This document shows positions 6,579 to 15,037 of a stretch of 29,136 nt of DNA, one piece after another. The notes below the pieces were generated by a model. That model was given only the letters and a program-made list of their open reading frames with translations. It was not told the DNA's origin and did not search any database. Position numbers and translations under genes: made by a program. The DNA comes from Bacteroidetes bacterium UBA6183 (GTDB lineage: Bacteria; Bacteroidota; Bacteroidia; UKL13-3). Position 1 is the stretch's first letter; every line of letters starts with the position of its first letter. Where the stretch lies: assembly GCA_002422865.1 (NCBI GenBank), contig DITN01000053.1, positions 1 to 29,136 on the forward strand. Direction: 5' to 3'.

Positions 6579-9500
6579 CTATGCGTTCTCAATTATTTTT
6601 ATTTCTTCTTTGGTTAATTTAAAAATTCCATAAATAATAAGGTCGATTTTTCTTTCTAAGTCGGAAGTATCTATATTGATATTAATTGATTTTTTAGATA
6701 TTATGGCATTCGTAATTTCAATTAATTCGCTATCATATTTACTAAAACAAAATGGTAAGTTGTCAACTTCGTATCCATTTACGTTACTACTAGTGCTGCG
6801 TGCTTTAAAAATAAAATTTAAAAGATTAGAGTTTAACCAACAAAGCAATAATTCTAATTTACAATTTGCAGGTTCCAATAAATAGTTGCAAGAATTAGCT
6901 AAAAATATATTACTATCTACAATATTTGCTTTAATCCTTCTTGATTCATTTACTCCTGTCAAACCTTGCAATGCAATTCTTCGTTTTGAAGAATCAGATA
7001 GTTTTTTGTCCGAAATAATACTTGATAATTTTTTTAAATTGACGAATTCAATTTCGCCTTGAGAGATTTGTTCTTTTTTTGTTTTAACTATGAATCTGTC
7101 TAATTGAACTCCTTTCAATAACATAGCATCTGATTGGTTTTGTGTCATTGCAGGTTTGCCAAATGTCATATCTATTTCTCCTGTTAAACAAGGTGCTATG
7201 CTACCAAGTTTAACTACATTGTTTATGGAATAAACTTTTACCAATAAATTAAAAGATTTTGTGTCAGTTAACGGAATCTGAACTAAGTCTGAGTTTAGTT
7301 TTATTAGGTCGGTTGCACTAAAATAAGAACGATTATTGCTTATTGATCTTTCGTAAGAAATTCCAATATCAAATAAATTGTCCACATTTCTTTTGGATGT
7401 TAATAGAATTGCTGTTGACATTTTAACATCTTCAAAAACCCTTCTGCTTGCATTGTCTCTTTCAGGAAAAGCATCTACTTTTATTAAAGAATGGTTTAAA
7501 AAAATATGCTTTCTTAAATTTACTGATGTTGTATCGGTTAAAATTCCGTAAGGGATAATCATACATTGAAATCCAGCATATGAACTTATTGTATAGCTAA
7601 ATGCTAAAAATATTCTTGCTGCATTTATTACCCCACCTGTAGCTTCAGGATATTTATTTTTAAGTAGTTCAATTGTTAAATCGTCTGTAGTTAAAGCAAC
7701 TTTCTTATTCTGTTTTTTATTAAACAGACCATAAGGTGGATTCCCAATTACCACATCAAAGCCCACAAAATCGCCATCATTGTTCAGCACTTCCGGGAAC
7801 TCAAAACGCCACTCAAACGCATTTTCATAAATTTTGTTTGAGTTAATTTCATCTCGTTCTGTTTCTAATTTAGTCAGATTGTTACTTGCTTTTTCAAAAG
7901 CCGCTAACAACTTCTTATCTATTTTTTCACCCCATTGTTTTATGGTATTTATTTTGGTCGCCAAGTTTTCTACCATACCCCGTGCTTTAGAAATTTTGGC
8001 CTTAAAGGGATCATCTATATTAGCTCTAAAGTCGCTCTTAATATCGGCAATTAAGCGTTCCATTTCACGCTTTTGCTCTTTGCTTTCGGCATTGCGGTAA
8101 GTGTTTACTGCATTGCGGTAGCTATCAATGCTCCACTTACTTTTTTTAAGCGCTTGCTTTAAATCGGCATCAATAGCAAAACGGCTTACTAAACTGTTGC
8201 CGCATTTTATGTTAATGTCAATATTAGGTAGTGTTTCCAATTCTCGATACGCTGCGTTACTAGAACCGGCTTGTTTATAATAAGCACTTTTTAATAGCTC
8301 AATCCACAAACGTAAGCGGCAAATTTTTACGGAGTTGGTGTTTATATCAACCCCAAATAAGCAGTTTTCTATAATGGTTTGCTTTTCGTGAAAAAGGGTT
8401 TCTTGTATGCGTTGGCTTTCTTTGTTGGTAGGGTTGTACTCAAATAATTCGCCTTCATCATCGGTTACAATCAACTCATCATTTACAACTTCTACATGGT
8501 ATTCTTTTAGGCGTTTGCCTTCGCGGTCTTGTAATATTTTAAGGTCGTTTTTAACGGCAATCATTTCGTTAAGTGCCGAAACTAAAAAGTGACCCGAACC
8601 TACCGCAGGGTCGCAAATTTTTATGCTGTTTACAATAGTATTTGCTTCTTGGCGGTCTTCAATTTTATCGTAAAGGTCTTCAATGTTGTTGCAATTCCAG
8701 TTTTTGGTTTCGTTAAACTTTTGTACCACGGCTTTGCGTATGGTTTCGCGGCACATGTACATGGTAATAAAACCAGGTGTAAAAAACGAACCATCTTTAT
8801 AGCCGTTAATTTTCTCAAATATCAACCCCAGTACCGAGGCGTTAATTAACGTCTTGTTATCTTCTTGTATTTCTTCGCCACCTTCGGCACCAAAATCGTA
8901 GGCATCTAAAAACTCAAACAAATACTGTAGTGTAGAGAGTTGCCCTGCGCGCTTTTTACCTTGTTGGTCTTTAAGTACAGTTTGGGTGTAAATAGGTATG
9001 GTTTTATCATCTTTAAGGTTACTAATAAACAAAGTAACCTGCTCCATATCGGTTGGCTCAAACAACGATGAGTTGAGGTAAGGAACTTTTTCAAACACCT
9101 TTTTTACATCCTCATTTCTATCGTTGTGTTTTCTTGCCAATACCTGAAAAAACAAACTGTTTAAGTCGTCATAGTTTTTAATGTTGGCTAAGTTTAAAAA
9201 CGCAAACGATTTATCGCCTTTATGGTACGTAATTAATTGTGCTTCCAACAACTTTAAAAACAAAATGCGGTTTACCCAAGTAATGGCAAGCTCTAAGGCA
9301 ACGGTAAATAGTTTTTCTTGTTGGGTGTTTCCGTATTGGCTAGGTTTATCCAGTCGGCTAATTTTATCAAGACTATCTAACTGTATAATGGCATTTTCTA
9401 AAATGCTGCCTGTGTTACGTTCGCCTTCTTTGTTACGGTCAATCAGTTTTTTGCTACCATCTTTGGTTTCGGTTAAACCAATTATGTGCAACAACTCACT

Positions 9501-10256
9501 GTAAAAACGTTTGTCTAAACTATTGCTATCGTTGGTAAAAGGTAGTTTTAATAAATGCTCGGGCGATAATAATTTAAACAAGGCTATTAATGCGCTATCG
9601 TCTGCCTTATCTGTATTGCGCAGTTGATTTTGATAATCTTGGATATTGAAATACGTATATTCAATAACTGTATCAATGTTTGATATAAAAGGTTCGGCAA
9701 TTTGTTTGTAGAAAAAATCGGTTTTGGTATCGGCTAATCGACCATTTTCAAAATCAGAAAACTGATTAACAAAGTTTTTATTTTGGGCAAAAAGTCTATC
9801 AAATAAAACGGCATCAAAAATAAACCACTCGTTAATATTGGTAGCTACTAAATGTTTTATCTCTAGGTTTTTATGGGTAATACGCTCACGTAAGTAATAC
9901 AACACCAACTCCTGAAAAGCCTTTTTGTTTAGGTTTTCAGCAGTAACCATTTCTGCCTTATTGGTAGTTTTTTTAGCTTCAATAATTACACCTACAGTGC
10001 TGTTTGCGTTTGGTCCGTTATGTATTACAAGGTCGTTACGGCCTTTGGTATTTATAAAATGATTTTGCTTGTAGTAGGTATCTTTTAAAAAATCAGATAC
10101 CAAGTTTTTATGAAACTCTTCGCTTTCGCTATCGTTAGTTCTATCAAGTAATGTAATAAGGTTAGCCTTGAAACCTTCAATTTCAGTACGGTTAGGTTTT
10201 ACTTTTAAAAAGGCTTTGTTTAGCGCTTTTCTGGGTTTCAATTTATTTACATTCAT
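6579..10256 (-). CDS. Type IIG restriction-modification enzyme (nuclease + N6-adenine methylase + target recognition), mosaic
   Basis: This single 1225-residue chain should both cut and methylate DNA. The N-terminus has a PD-(D/E)xK-type nuclease pattern (GRND75 with IIE93AK95). The methylase has SAM motif I D549PAVGSGHF and catalytic motif IV N839PPYG, as in Eco57I-type adenine methylases. A helical segment rich in Lys/Glu lies between them (about 700-800). Residues 844-1225 should hold the target recognition domain and end in the family tail LTKEEIKIIENA. Base composition changes sharply near the NPPYG codons: sampled 60-base lines have 23 G+C at 8221 and 8281 but 13-14 at 7201 and 7321. 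With the relic tail at 5766-5903 this points to replacement of the recognition half. The specificity cannot be read from sequence. Confidence 0.9.
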   Translation of the reverse strand: MNVNKLKPRKALNKAFLKVKPNRTEIEGFKANLITLLDRTNDSESEEFHKNLVSDFLKDTYYKQNHFINTKGRNDLVIHNGPNANSTVGVIIEAKKTTNKAEMVTAENLNKKAFQELVLYYLRERITHKNLEIKHLVATNINEWFIFDAVLFDRLFAQNKNFVNQFSDFENGRLADTKTDFFYKQIAEPFISNIDTVIEYTYFNIQDYQNQLRNTDKADDSALIALFKLLSPEHLLKLPFTNDSNSLDKRFYSELLHIIGLTETKDGSKKLIDRNKEGERNTGSILENAIIQLDSLDKISRLDKPSQYGNTQQEKLFTVALELAITWVNRILFLKLLEAQLITYHKGDKSFAFLNLANIKNYDDLNSLFFQVLARKHNDRNEDVKKVFEKVPYLNSSLFEPTDMEQVTLFISNLKDDKTIPIYTQTVLKDQQGKKRAGQLSTLQYLFEFLDAYDFGAEGGEEIQEDNKTLINASVLGLIFEKINGYKDGSFFTPGFITMYMCRETIRKAVVQKFNETKNWNCNNIEDLYDKIEDRQEANTIVNSIKICDPAVGSGHFLVSALNEMIAVKNDLKILQDREGKRLKEYHVEVVNDELIVTDDEGELFEYNPTNKESQRIQETLFHEKQTIIENCLFGVDINTNSVKICRLRLWIELLKSAYYKQAGSSNAAYRELETLPNIDINIKCGNSLVSRFAIDADLKQALKKSKWSIDSYRNAVNTYRNAESKEQKREMERLIADIKSDFRANIDDPFKAKISKARGMVENLATKINTIKQWGEKIDKKLLAAFEKASNNLTKLETERDEINSNKIYENAFEWRFEFPEVLNNDGDFVGFDVVIGNPPYGLFNKKQNKKVALTTDDLTIELLKNKYPEATGGVINAARIFLAFSYTISSYAGFQCMIIPYGILTDTTSVNLRKHIFLNHSLIKVDAFPERDNASRRVFEDVKMSTAILLTSKRNVDNLFDIGISYERSISNNRSYFSATDLIKLNSDLVQIPLTDTKSFNLLVKVYSINNVVKLGSIAPCLTGEIDMTFGKPAMTQNQSDAMLLKGVQLDRFIVKTKKEQISQGEIEFVNLKKLSSIISDKKLSDSSKRRIALQGLTGVNESRRIKANIVDSNIFLANSCNYLLEPANCKLELLLCWLNSNLLNFIFKARSTSSNVNGYEVDNLPFCFSKYDSELIEITNAIISKKSININIDTSDLERKIDLIIYGIFKLTKEEIKIIENA

Positions 10257-10359
10257 GTTTTAGTGAGGCTGCTATTTCAGTTGGTTAAAATAAGCAATTG
10301 TATGGTTATAAATATATGTTGGTGCATGAAGTATTCAACAGAGCAGGGTTGAATAACCA

Positions 10360-11127
10360 CTAAAACCTATAACCTAAACCAATATTGGTATTTATGATAC
10401 TGAATATTCGCGCATAATCATAATAGCGGTTCTCGTAAGTACCTGTAATATGACCATAATAGGATGTTTTTACATCCTTCCACTCTGCAACTGCTGCGTG
10501 ATAATCAACATTAAACATTAGGTTAACTTCTTCGGCCAATTGGTAATTTACTCCTACACCTATAATACTTGATATAGTCCAGGAATTGGCACTTTCTCGA
10601 TAATATGTTATTAAATGTGTACCTGAATTATAGATATCTTCCGTCATATATGGTAAAACAGCAATAGCATAACCAGAGAGTATACGTGGTTCGAAACTCA
10701 ACTTATTTGTGATTTTAAATGTGCCGTATATGCCAATCATAAAACTATTAAGCCTATACGGTTGAGCCTCGACAAAAACAGATGCATCTCCGCCCGAACT
10801 TCCTGATTCATAAAAATCTTCCCAATCTTCTGCATATTCGTCAATATCAATATCGTTGGTTTGATTACGAACCATAGCTGTAATGCCAAGGTTGGGAAGT
10901 ATTTTATAACCAAATGTTAGATCAATCATTGCTCCGGTTTTTGCATAACCTGCTGAATAATTATTAAAACTATTACTGGCAAAGTTACCTATTGGTGCGC
11001 CTATACCTATGTTAAAAGAGGCAAATCCTTTGTGCACTTGGTCAATCTGTGCATTAAGTTTGGATTGAGTGAATGCCACTTTTGAAAATAAAATACCAAT
11101 AAATAAGGGTATTATTCCTTTAATCAT
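10360..11127 (-). CDS. Outer-membrane beta-barrel protein (255 aa)
   Basis: An N-terminal signal peptide (MIKGIIPLFIGILFSKVAFTQS) is followed by alternating strands and glycine/aromatic-rich turns. The chain ends NIGLGYRF with the terminal aromatic usual for outer-membrane barrels recognised by the BAM complex. Internal phrases such as FNIGIGAPIG and GVGVNYQLAEEVNLMFNVDY fit an eight-strand OmpW/PorT-like small barrel. Size fits 8-10 strands. No ligand or transport function can be deduced. It stands alone, between the R-M gene's 5' end and a lipoprotein gene, with no clear operon partner. Confidence 0.75.
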   Translation of the reverse strand: MIKGIIPLFIGILFSKVAFTQSKLNAQIDQVHKGFASFNIGIGAPIGNFASNSFNNYSAGYAKTGAMIDLTFGYKILPNLGITAMVRNQTNDIDIDEYAEDWEDFYESGSSGGDASVFVEAQPYRLNSFMIGIYGTFKITNKLSFEPRILSGYAIAVLPYMTEDIYNSGTHLITYYRESANSWTISSIIGVGVNYQLAEEVNLMFNVDYHAAVAEWKDVKTSYYGHITGTYENRYYDYARIFSIINTNIGLGYRF

Positions 11128-11249
11128 TTTTTTCAGGTTTATATGGTTTCAAGTAACTCGAAAATACTTAACTCATCTTACAAATACAAAGGCTTGTTAC
11201 CTTGTAATAATTCAATGCCCTATGTGTTGATTTAGTTGGTACAATTAGC

Positions 11250-11279
11250 AAAAAAAAATCCCGAGTGTGCACTTGGGAT
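11250..11279 (-). terminator. Intrinsic terminator of the small lipoprotein gene
   Basis: Read on the minus strand, ATCCCAAGTG pairs with CACTCGGGAT (one mismatch) and is followed by a run of nine T. It lies 35 bases after the lipoprotein stop. The stem closely resembles the terminator after parC. Confidence 0.8.
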
Positions 11280-11314
11280 AGCAACCATTAAACTTATATA
11301 ATGTTAGTGTGGTA

Positions 11315-11779
11315 TTATTTGGTACCCACAAATCCAATATCGGCTGTGGTATTGCCTTGGGTAATGGTTGCGCCAAAAGTAAATGTGTTGGTGGTGCTGG
11401 TGTACACAAAATGTTGGCCAACTATACCTTTACCAATTAATGTTGCAGTGCTACCATTGTAAGTAACATCTTGCTGTAAAATACTACCTGTAAGGTTTGA
11501 TTTTGTGCCCAATGCGATATCGGTATTAATGGTTAAATCAGTGCCTACAGTAATGGTTAGTTTGCCGCTGCTAGCTTTAGCCACAGTTACTGTTTTAGAA
11601 GCCGTTTGTGCATTGCCCGAAATGGTGGTAACCAAGGTGCCATTAAAAGTGCCCGCTACACTGTCTCTGTTATCGTATACAGTACTAACTGCTGTGGCTA
11701 CCTGATCTTTGGTGCAACTTGTAAGGGTAAATGTAGCCAATCCAACGGCAACAAATACTGATAGGACTAATTTGTTCAT
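11315..11779 (-). CDS. Small beta-rich lipoprotein (154 aa)
   Basis: From the ATG at 11779 the protein begins MNKLVLSVFVAVG and carries the lipobox LTSC, so Cys22 should be lipidated after signal peptidase II cleavage. An in-frame TTG nine bases upstream would only add three residues, so the ATG is preferred. The mature part is a Thr/Ser/Gly-rich repetitive beta structure (VAGTFNGTLVTTISG, then TVTVAKASSGKLTITVG). This suggests one lipocalin-like or immunoglobulin-like beta domain. It is typical of small surface or periplasmic lipoproteins in Bacteroidota with unknown function. It has its own terminator and no operon partner. Confidence 0.75.
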   Translation of the reverse strand: MNKLVLSVFVAVGLATFTLTSCTKDQVATAVSTVYDNRDSVAGTFNGTLVTTISGNAQTASKTVTVAKASSGKLTITVGTDLTINTDIALGTKSNLTGSILQQDVTYNGSTATLIGKGIVGQHFVYTSTTNTFTFGATITQGNTTADIGFVGTK

Positions 11780-11839
11780 TGGGTACAATAATATAAAAAA
11801 TAAATGGCAAGCTAAATATGTTTAGCCTGCCATTTTAAG

Positions 11840-11911
11840 TGGCCTCGTCAGGAATCGAACCTGAATCAAAAGCTTCGGAAACTTCTATACTATCCGTTGT
11901 ACTACGAGGCC
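11840..11911 (-). tRNA. tRNA-Arg (anticodon CCG)
   Basis: The acceptor stem GGCCTCG (from 11911) pairs with CGAGGCC, ending with discriminator A at 11840. The T arm contains GGTTCGATTCC. The anticodon stem GAAGT/GCTTT holds loop TTCCGAA, giving anticodon CCG for the arginine codon CGG. CCA is not encoded. A matching promoter lies at 11923-11952. Confidence 0.95.
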
Positions 11912-11922
11912 AATCTCGTTTG

Positions 11923-11952
11923 CAAATATCATCAACAAAATCCAATAATCAA
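11923..11952 (-). promoter_or_regulatory. Promoter of tRNA-Arg
   Basis: On the minus strand TTG (11952-11950), a 19-base spacer and GATATTTG (11930-11923; 7 of 8 matches to TAnnTTTG) precede the tRNA 5' end by 11 bases. This is a textbook Bacteroidota housekeeping promoter. Confidence 0.7.
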
Positions 11953-11967
11953 TAAGCAGGTATTTTA

Positions 11968-12020
11968 GAGGCTGGAAGTTGGCGGTTGGACTACAAATAA
12001 ACTAATAACCAGTTAACTAG
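11968..12020. repeat. Dispersed AC-rich intergenic element, copy 2
   Basis: This is a shorter relative of the element at 254-346. It starts GAGGCTGGAAG, passes through a GGTTGGACTAC block and ends ATAACCAGTTAACTAG. It lies between the tRNA promoter and the arginase 3' end, and is followed by more A/C-rich simple sequence up to 12104. Confidence 0.35.
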
Positions 12021-12104
12021 TAGCCTATTGTCATTGAGCAAGAAACTTAACACTGAAAGATACACTTTGAACCACAAACCATAAACCATAAATATATCAA
12101 CCAC

Positions 12105-13043
12105 CTATTCAAACACCTTCACCAATAAATTACCAATTACTTTGGCCATAGGTTTTTCTGTATCTAAACTGGGGTTAATTTCGGTAAACTCAAAACCAAC
12201 TAGGTTAGGTAACGCTTTAAAAGTGCGCAACAAATGTACGGCTTGGTTTATGCTTAACCCATCTTCAACCGGAGTTCCGGTACCTACACTAATGTTGCTG
12301 TCTAAACTGTCTACATCAAAACTTACGTAAATGTAATCGCAGTTACTTAAGTGTTGTATGCTTTGTTGCGCCACTAGTTCAATGCCAATTTGTTTTATTT
12401 CATCAGGTCTAAAGGCCCTTATTCCTTCTTTGGCAATAATGGCTTCTTCTTCTTCTTCTGTGCTTCGTAGGCCAATAAATACAATATCAGAACCTTCCAA
12501 CTTTGGTGTAATGCTTCTACGACCCAAACGTTTTAAGTTATTCCAAAGTAGTTTAGTTACTTCTAAAGGGTTATTTCTGCCCATTTCGCGGTGGTCATCG
12601 CCCATTAAAGCAGCCAATGGCATACCGTGTATATTACCCGATGGGGTGGTGTAAGGACTGTGTAAATCAGCATGGGCATCAACCCAAATTACACCAATAC
12701 GTTGGTTGGCATAAAAATCTTTAACCCCCGAAATAAGTGCGTTTGCGTTGCTGTGGTCGCCACTAAAAATAAATGGCACATGACCCAACTGTAAGGTTTC
12801 CACTACATGATCGCAAACCTTTTGCTGAAAATTATTAATTACCTCAATATTTTTACCGTGAGGTGTATTGGTGGCATCTTTTAATGGCTTAGGTACTAAA
12901 CGTACGTAATTGTAAACGTCTGTTTTTTCAAAGTTCAACAACTTTAGTTCATCTATCAGGGCTTGTGGTCCGGCTGCTGCGCCTTGTTTACCAGCGCCAA
13001 AATCACTTTCAACTGTTATTAACTTAAATCGCTCATCACGCAT
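12105..13043 (-). CDS. rocF: Arginase / ureohydrolase family protein
   Basis: This cytosolic enzyme of the ureohydrolase family should hydrolyse L-arginine to ornithine and urea. The binuclear manganese ligands are visible: His97 in SGDHSN, Asp122/His124/Asp126 in VDAHADLH, and Asp243/Asp245 in SFDVDSLD. The last motif has Ser where many arginases have Pro (DVDxxDP). The loop GNIHGMPLA is the usual substrate-side loop. Length (312) fits. The gene diverges from the CtlX-type hydrolase gene at 13175; both would produce ornithine. Agmatinase or formimidoylglutamase are possible alternatives, but GAGKQGAAAGP near the N-terminus favours arginase. A possible -7 element (TATACTTG, 13075-13068) lies 25 bases before the start, without a convincing TTG. 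Confidence 0.85.
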   Translation of the reverse strand: MRDERFKLITVESDFGAGKQGAAAGPQALIDELKLLNFEKTDVYNYVRLVPKPLKDATNTPHGKNIEVINNFQQKVCDHVVETLQLGHVPFIFSGDHSNANALISGVKDFYANQRIGVIWVDAHADLHSPYTTPSGNIHGMPLAALMGDDHREMGRNNPLEVTKLLWNNLKRLGRRSITPKLEGSDIVFIGLRSTEEEEEAIIAKEGIRAFRPDEIKQIGIELVAQQSIQHLSNCDYIYVSFDVDSLDSNISVGTGTPVEDGLSINQAVHLLRTFKALPNLVGFEFTEINPSLDTEKPMAKVIGNLLVKVFE

Positions 13044-13174
13044 AAAAAACCATAAATGGTAAGGCGCAAGTATACATAAAATAAGGTAAAAGCGTTTGTC
13101 CGGTTATCATAAAAACATAGGTAATCGTTATTTTTTGTGTTGATTTGAATAAAAATCCATAGCCCTTATTAAGT

Positions 13175-14092
13175 ATGTCTCAAAACACACAATATGTACT
13201 GATGGTGAAGCCGGTGAGTTTTACCTTTAATACCGAAACATCAGGAACCAATGCTTTTCAGCGCAGCGATCAAACCAATTCATCTAGCCAAAACATGGCA
13301 TTGGCAGAGTTTAATGCATTGACTCAATTACTTAAAGATAATGGTGTGCAAGTAATGGTGGTTGATGATACCGAACAACCTTTTACACCTGATAGTATTT
13401 TTCCGAACAATTGGTTTAGCACACACGAAGATGGTACCATGGTGGTTTATCCGCTTTATGCACCAAATAGAAGGGCAGAGCGCAGGGCCGACATCGCCCA
13501 AATGATAAGTGATGGTTTTGTGATGAATGATATTTTAGATTTAACACCTGCAGAAAATGAAGGTAAGTTTTTAGAGGGCACAGGAAGTATGGTACTCGAT
13601 AGAGATTTGCGCATTTGTTATGCTTGCATCTCACCCCGTACCAATAAAAGTTTATTGGTTGATTTTTGTAACAAAATGGGTTATGAACTCATCACCTTTA
13701 ATGCTTTAGATTTAAATAATCAAGCCATTTACCATACCAATGTGGTAATGAGTGTGGGCGATAAATTTATGGTGGTTTGTTTTGATTGTGTACCCAATGA
13801 AGACGAACGTCACCTGATTAAACAATCAACCTCAAAAGAAGTGATTGAGATAAACCTTGAACAGTTAAATAATTTTGCGGGTAATATGCTGGAGTTAGTT
13901 AATGATACAGGCGAACACTTGGTTGTAATGAGCAGCAGGGCTTATGCTTGCCTTACTCCCCAACAAATTACGCAATTGGAAAAGTATGCGCGCATCATTC
14001 ACTCGCCACTTACCACCATAGAAAATTTAGGAGGAGGCAGTGCCCGCTGTATGATTGCCGAAGTTTTTTTAACAAAGAAAAAAGGCGCGTAA
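13175..14092 (+). CDS. ctlX: Citrulline hydrolase-type amidinotransferase-fold enzyme (CtlX family)
   Basis: The protein belongs to the guanidine-modifying enzyme superfamily (arginine deiminase, DDAH, citrulline ureidase). Visible signatures are FPNNWFSTHEDG (76-87), LEGTGSMVLDR (133-143), YHTNVVMSVGD with catalytic His187, and the C-terminal GGGSARCM with nucleophile Cys292. The start, VLMVKPVSFTFNTETSGTNAFQ-like, matches citrulline utilisation hydrolases (CtlX), which convert citrulline to ornithine, CO2 and ammonia. It diverges from arginase, so both genes feed ornithine. DDAH or arginine deiminase activity cannot be excluded without tests. The short intergenic region (131 bp) must hold both promoters. 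Confidence 0.8.
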   Translation: MSQNTQYVLMVKPVSFTFNTETSGTNAFQRSDQTNSSSQNMALAEFNALTQLLKDNGVQVMVVDDTEQPFTPDSIFPNNWFSTHEDGTMVVYPLYAPNRRAERRADIAQMISDGFVMNDILDLTPAENEGKFLEGTGSMVLDRDLRICYACISPRTNKSLLVDFCNKMGYELITFNALDLNNQAIYHTNVVMSVGDKFMVVCFDCVPNEDERHLIKQSTSKEVIEINLEQLNNFAGNMLELVNDTGEHLVVMSSRAYACLTPQQITQLEKYARIIHSPLTTIENLGGGSARCMIAEVFLTKKKGA

Positions 14093-14130
14093 GTTTGTGG
14101 TTTTTCTAATCAACCAATAACCTAATAACC

Positions 14131-15015
14131 CTATAATTTAATAATTACCATACTTAATAAACCACTAAGCATAATTACTTTATACAAAGTGCTTAACAAA
14201 CTGAAATCTGTTTTTACATCGGCTTTTAGTAGGAGGTAGGTGGTTAAAATTAAAGGCACGATTACAAACAACAGCATGTAAAACGTATAAAATACTTGTC
14301 CGTAAGTGTGCCTAAAAGGTATAAACGAATTGGCAATAAACGTATGGGCAAATAATAAAATGGTGTATGTTAATACCAAGGTAATAAGAACCTTTTTGGT
14401 TTTGCGTACACCCAAAACAATGGGTAATGTTTTACAATCAAATTTACTATCGCCACGCAGGTCTTCGGCATCTTTTACAATTTCGCGTATTAAGCTTATA
14501 CCAAAGGCAAATAAGGCATACACCCATACCAAATAACTTGATATTTGTTGGTTAAACAAGGGTAAGATGGCAATTACAAAAGCACTTAAAGCAGCTACCA
14601 ATAAGTTGCCACTTAAAAACTGTTTCTTAAAATGTACGCTGTATAACCACAACAGTACCACACAAACAGCCACCATCAACCCAATGTAACCGCTCAGGTA
14701 TAAACCACCTAAAAGTGCAATGCCATTAAATATAAAATGTAACAACATGGCCCACCTGCGCGAAATGATTTTACCTATCACTACTTTGTTGGGCTTATTG
14801 GTAAGGTCTATGTTAATGTCGTGGTAATCGTTAATAATATAACCTGCTGCAGCCGTTAATACCACACAAGCACATAACAATAAAAAACGGGGTTGAAGTA
14901 AATCATCCGGTGTTAAATAATCAGTTAGGCAATAATAACTAAATGCCAAAGTAGCCAACATAATGAGTAAATTATTGGCACGTGTTATTTGTAAAAAGGC
15001 AAATAGTTTTTGCAT
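14131..15015 (-). CDS. UbiA-family prenyltransferase (GGGP-type)
   Basis: This polytopic membrane enzyme (about nine hydrophobic helices) has both aspartate-rich prenyl-diphosphate motifs of the UbiA superfamily: N62DYHDINID70 and D182AEDLRGDSKFD192. It should transfer a polyprenyl group to an acceptor at the membrane. In Bacteroidota, proteins of this subgroup are commonly annotated as geranylgeranylglycerol-phosphate geranylgeranyltransferase (archaeal lipid-like) or as MenA/UbiA relatives. The NDYHDxxxD form and the neighbourhood (no men or ubi genes) favour the former, but the substrate is not certain. It is the last gene of a minus-strand unit with dnaX and DUF502, 22 bases after DUF502. 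Its 3' end converges on ctlX with no visible terminator in the 38-bp gap. Confidence 0.8.
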   Translation of the reverse strand: MQKLFAFLQITRANNLLIMLATLAFSYYCLTDYLTPDDLLQPRFLLLCACVVLTAAAGYIINDYHDINIDLTNKPNKVVIGKIISRRWAMLLHFIFNGIALLGGLYLSGYIGLMVAVCVVLLWLYSVHFKKQFLSGNLLVAALSAFVIAILPLFNQQISSYLVWVYALFAFGISLIREIVKDAEDLRGDSKFDCKTLPIVLGVRKTKKVLITLVLTYTILLFAHTFIANSFIPFRHTYGQVFYTFYMLLFVIVPLILTTYLLLKADVKTDFSLLSTLYKVIMLSGLLSMVIIKL

Positions 15016-15037
15016 GTTTTAATAATGATAACTGGTG

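Noticed and set aside
3626..10256. Prophage or transposon origin of the restriction island.
   Set aside because: No integrase, transposase, terminal inverted repeats or flanking tRNA were seen at its edges; horizontal transfer is likely, but the vehicle is not visible.
6579..10256. BREX-type PglX assignment for the large methylase.
   Set aside because: No other BREX genes (pglZ, brxC, brxL) are nearby, and the N-terminal nuclease motif with a fused recognition half fits a stand-alone type IIG enzyme.
13134..13155. TTGATTTG as the -7 element of ctlX.
   Set aside because: The octamer matches 7 of 8, but no TTG occurs 19-21 bases upstream, so support is too weak to list.
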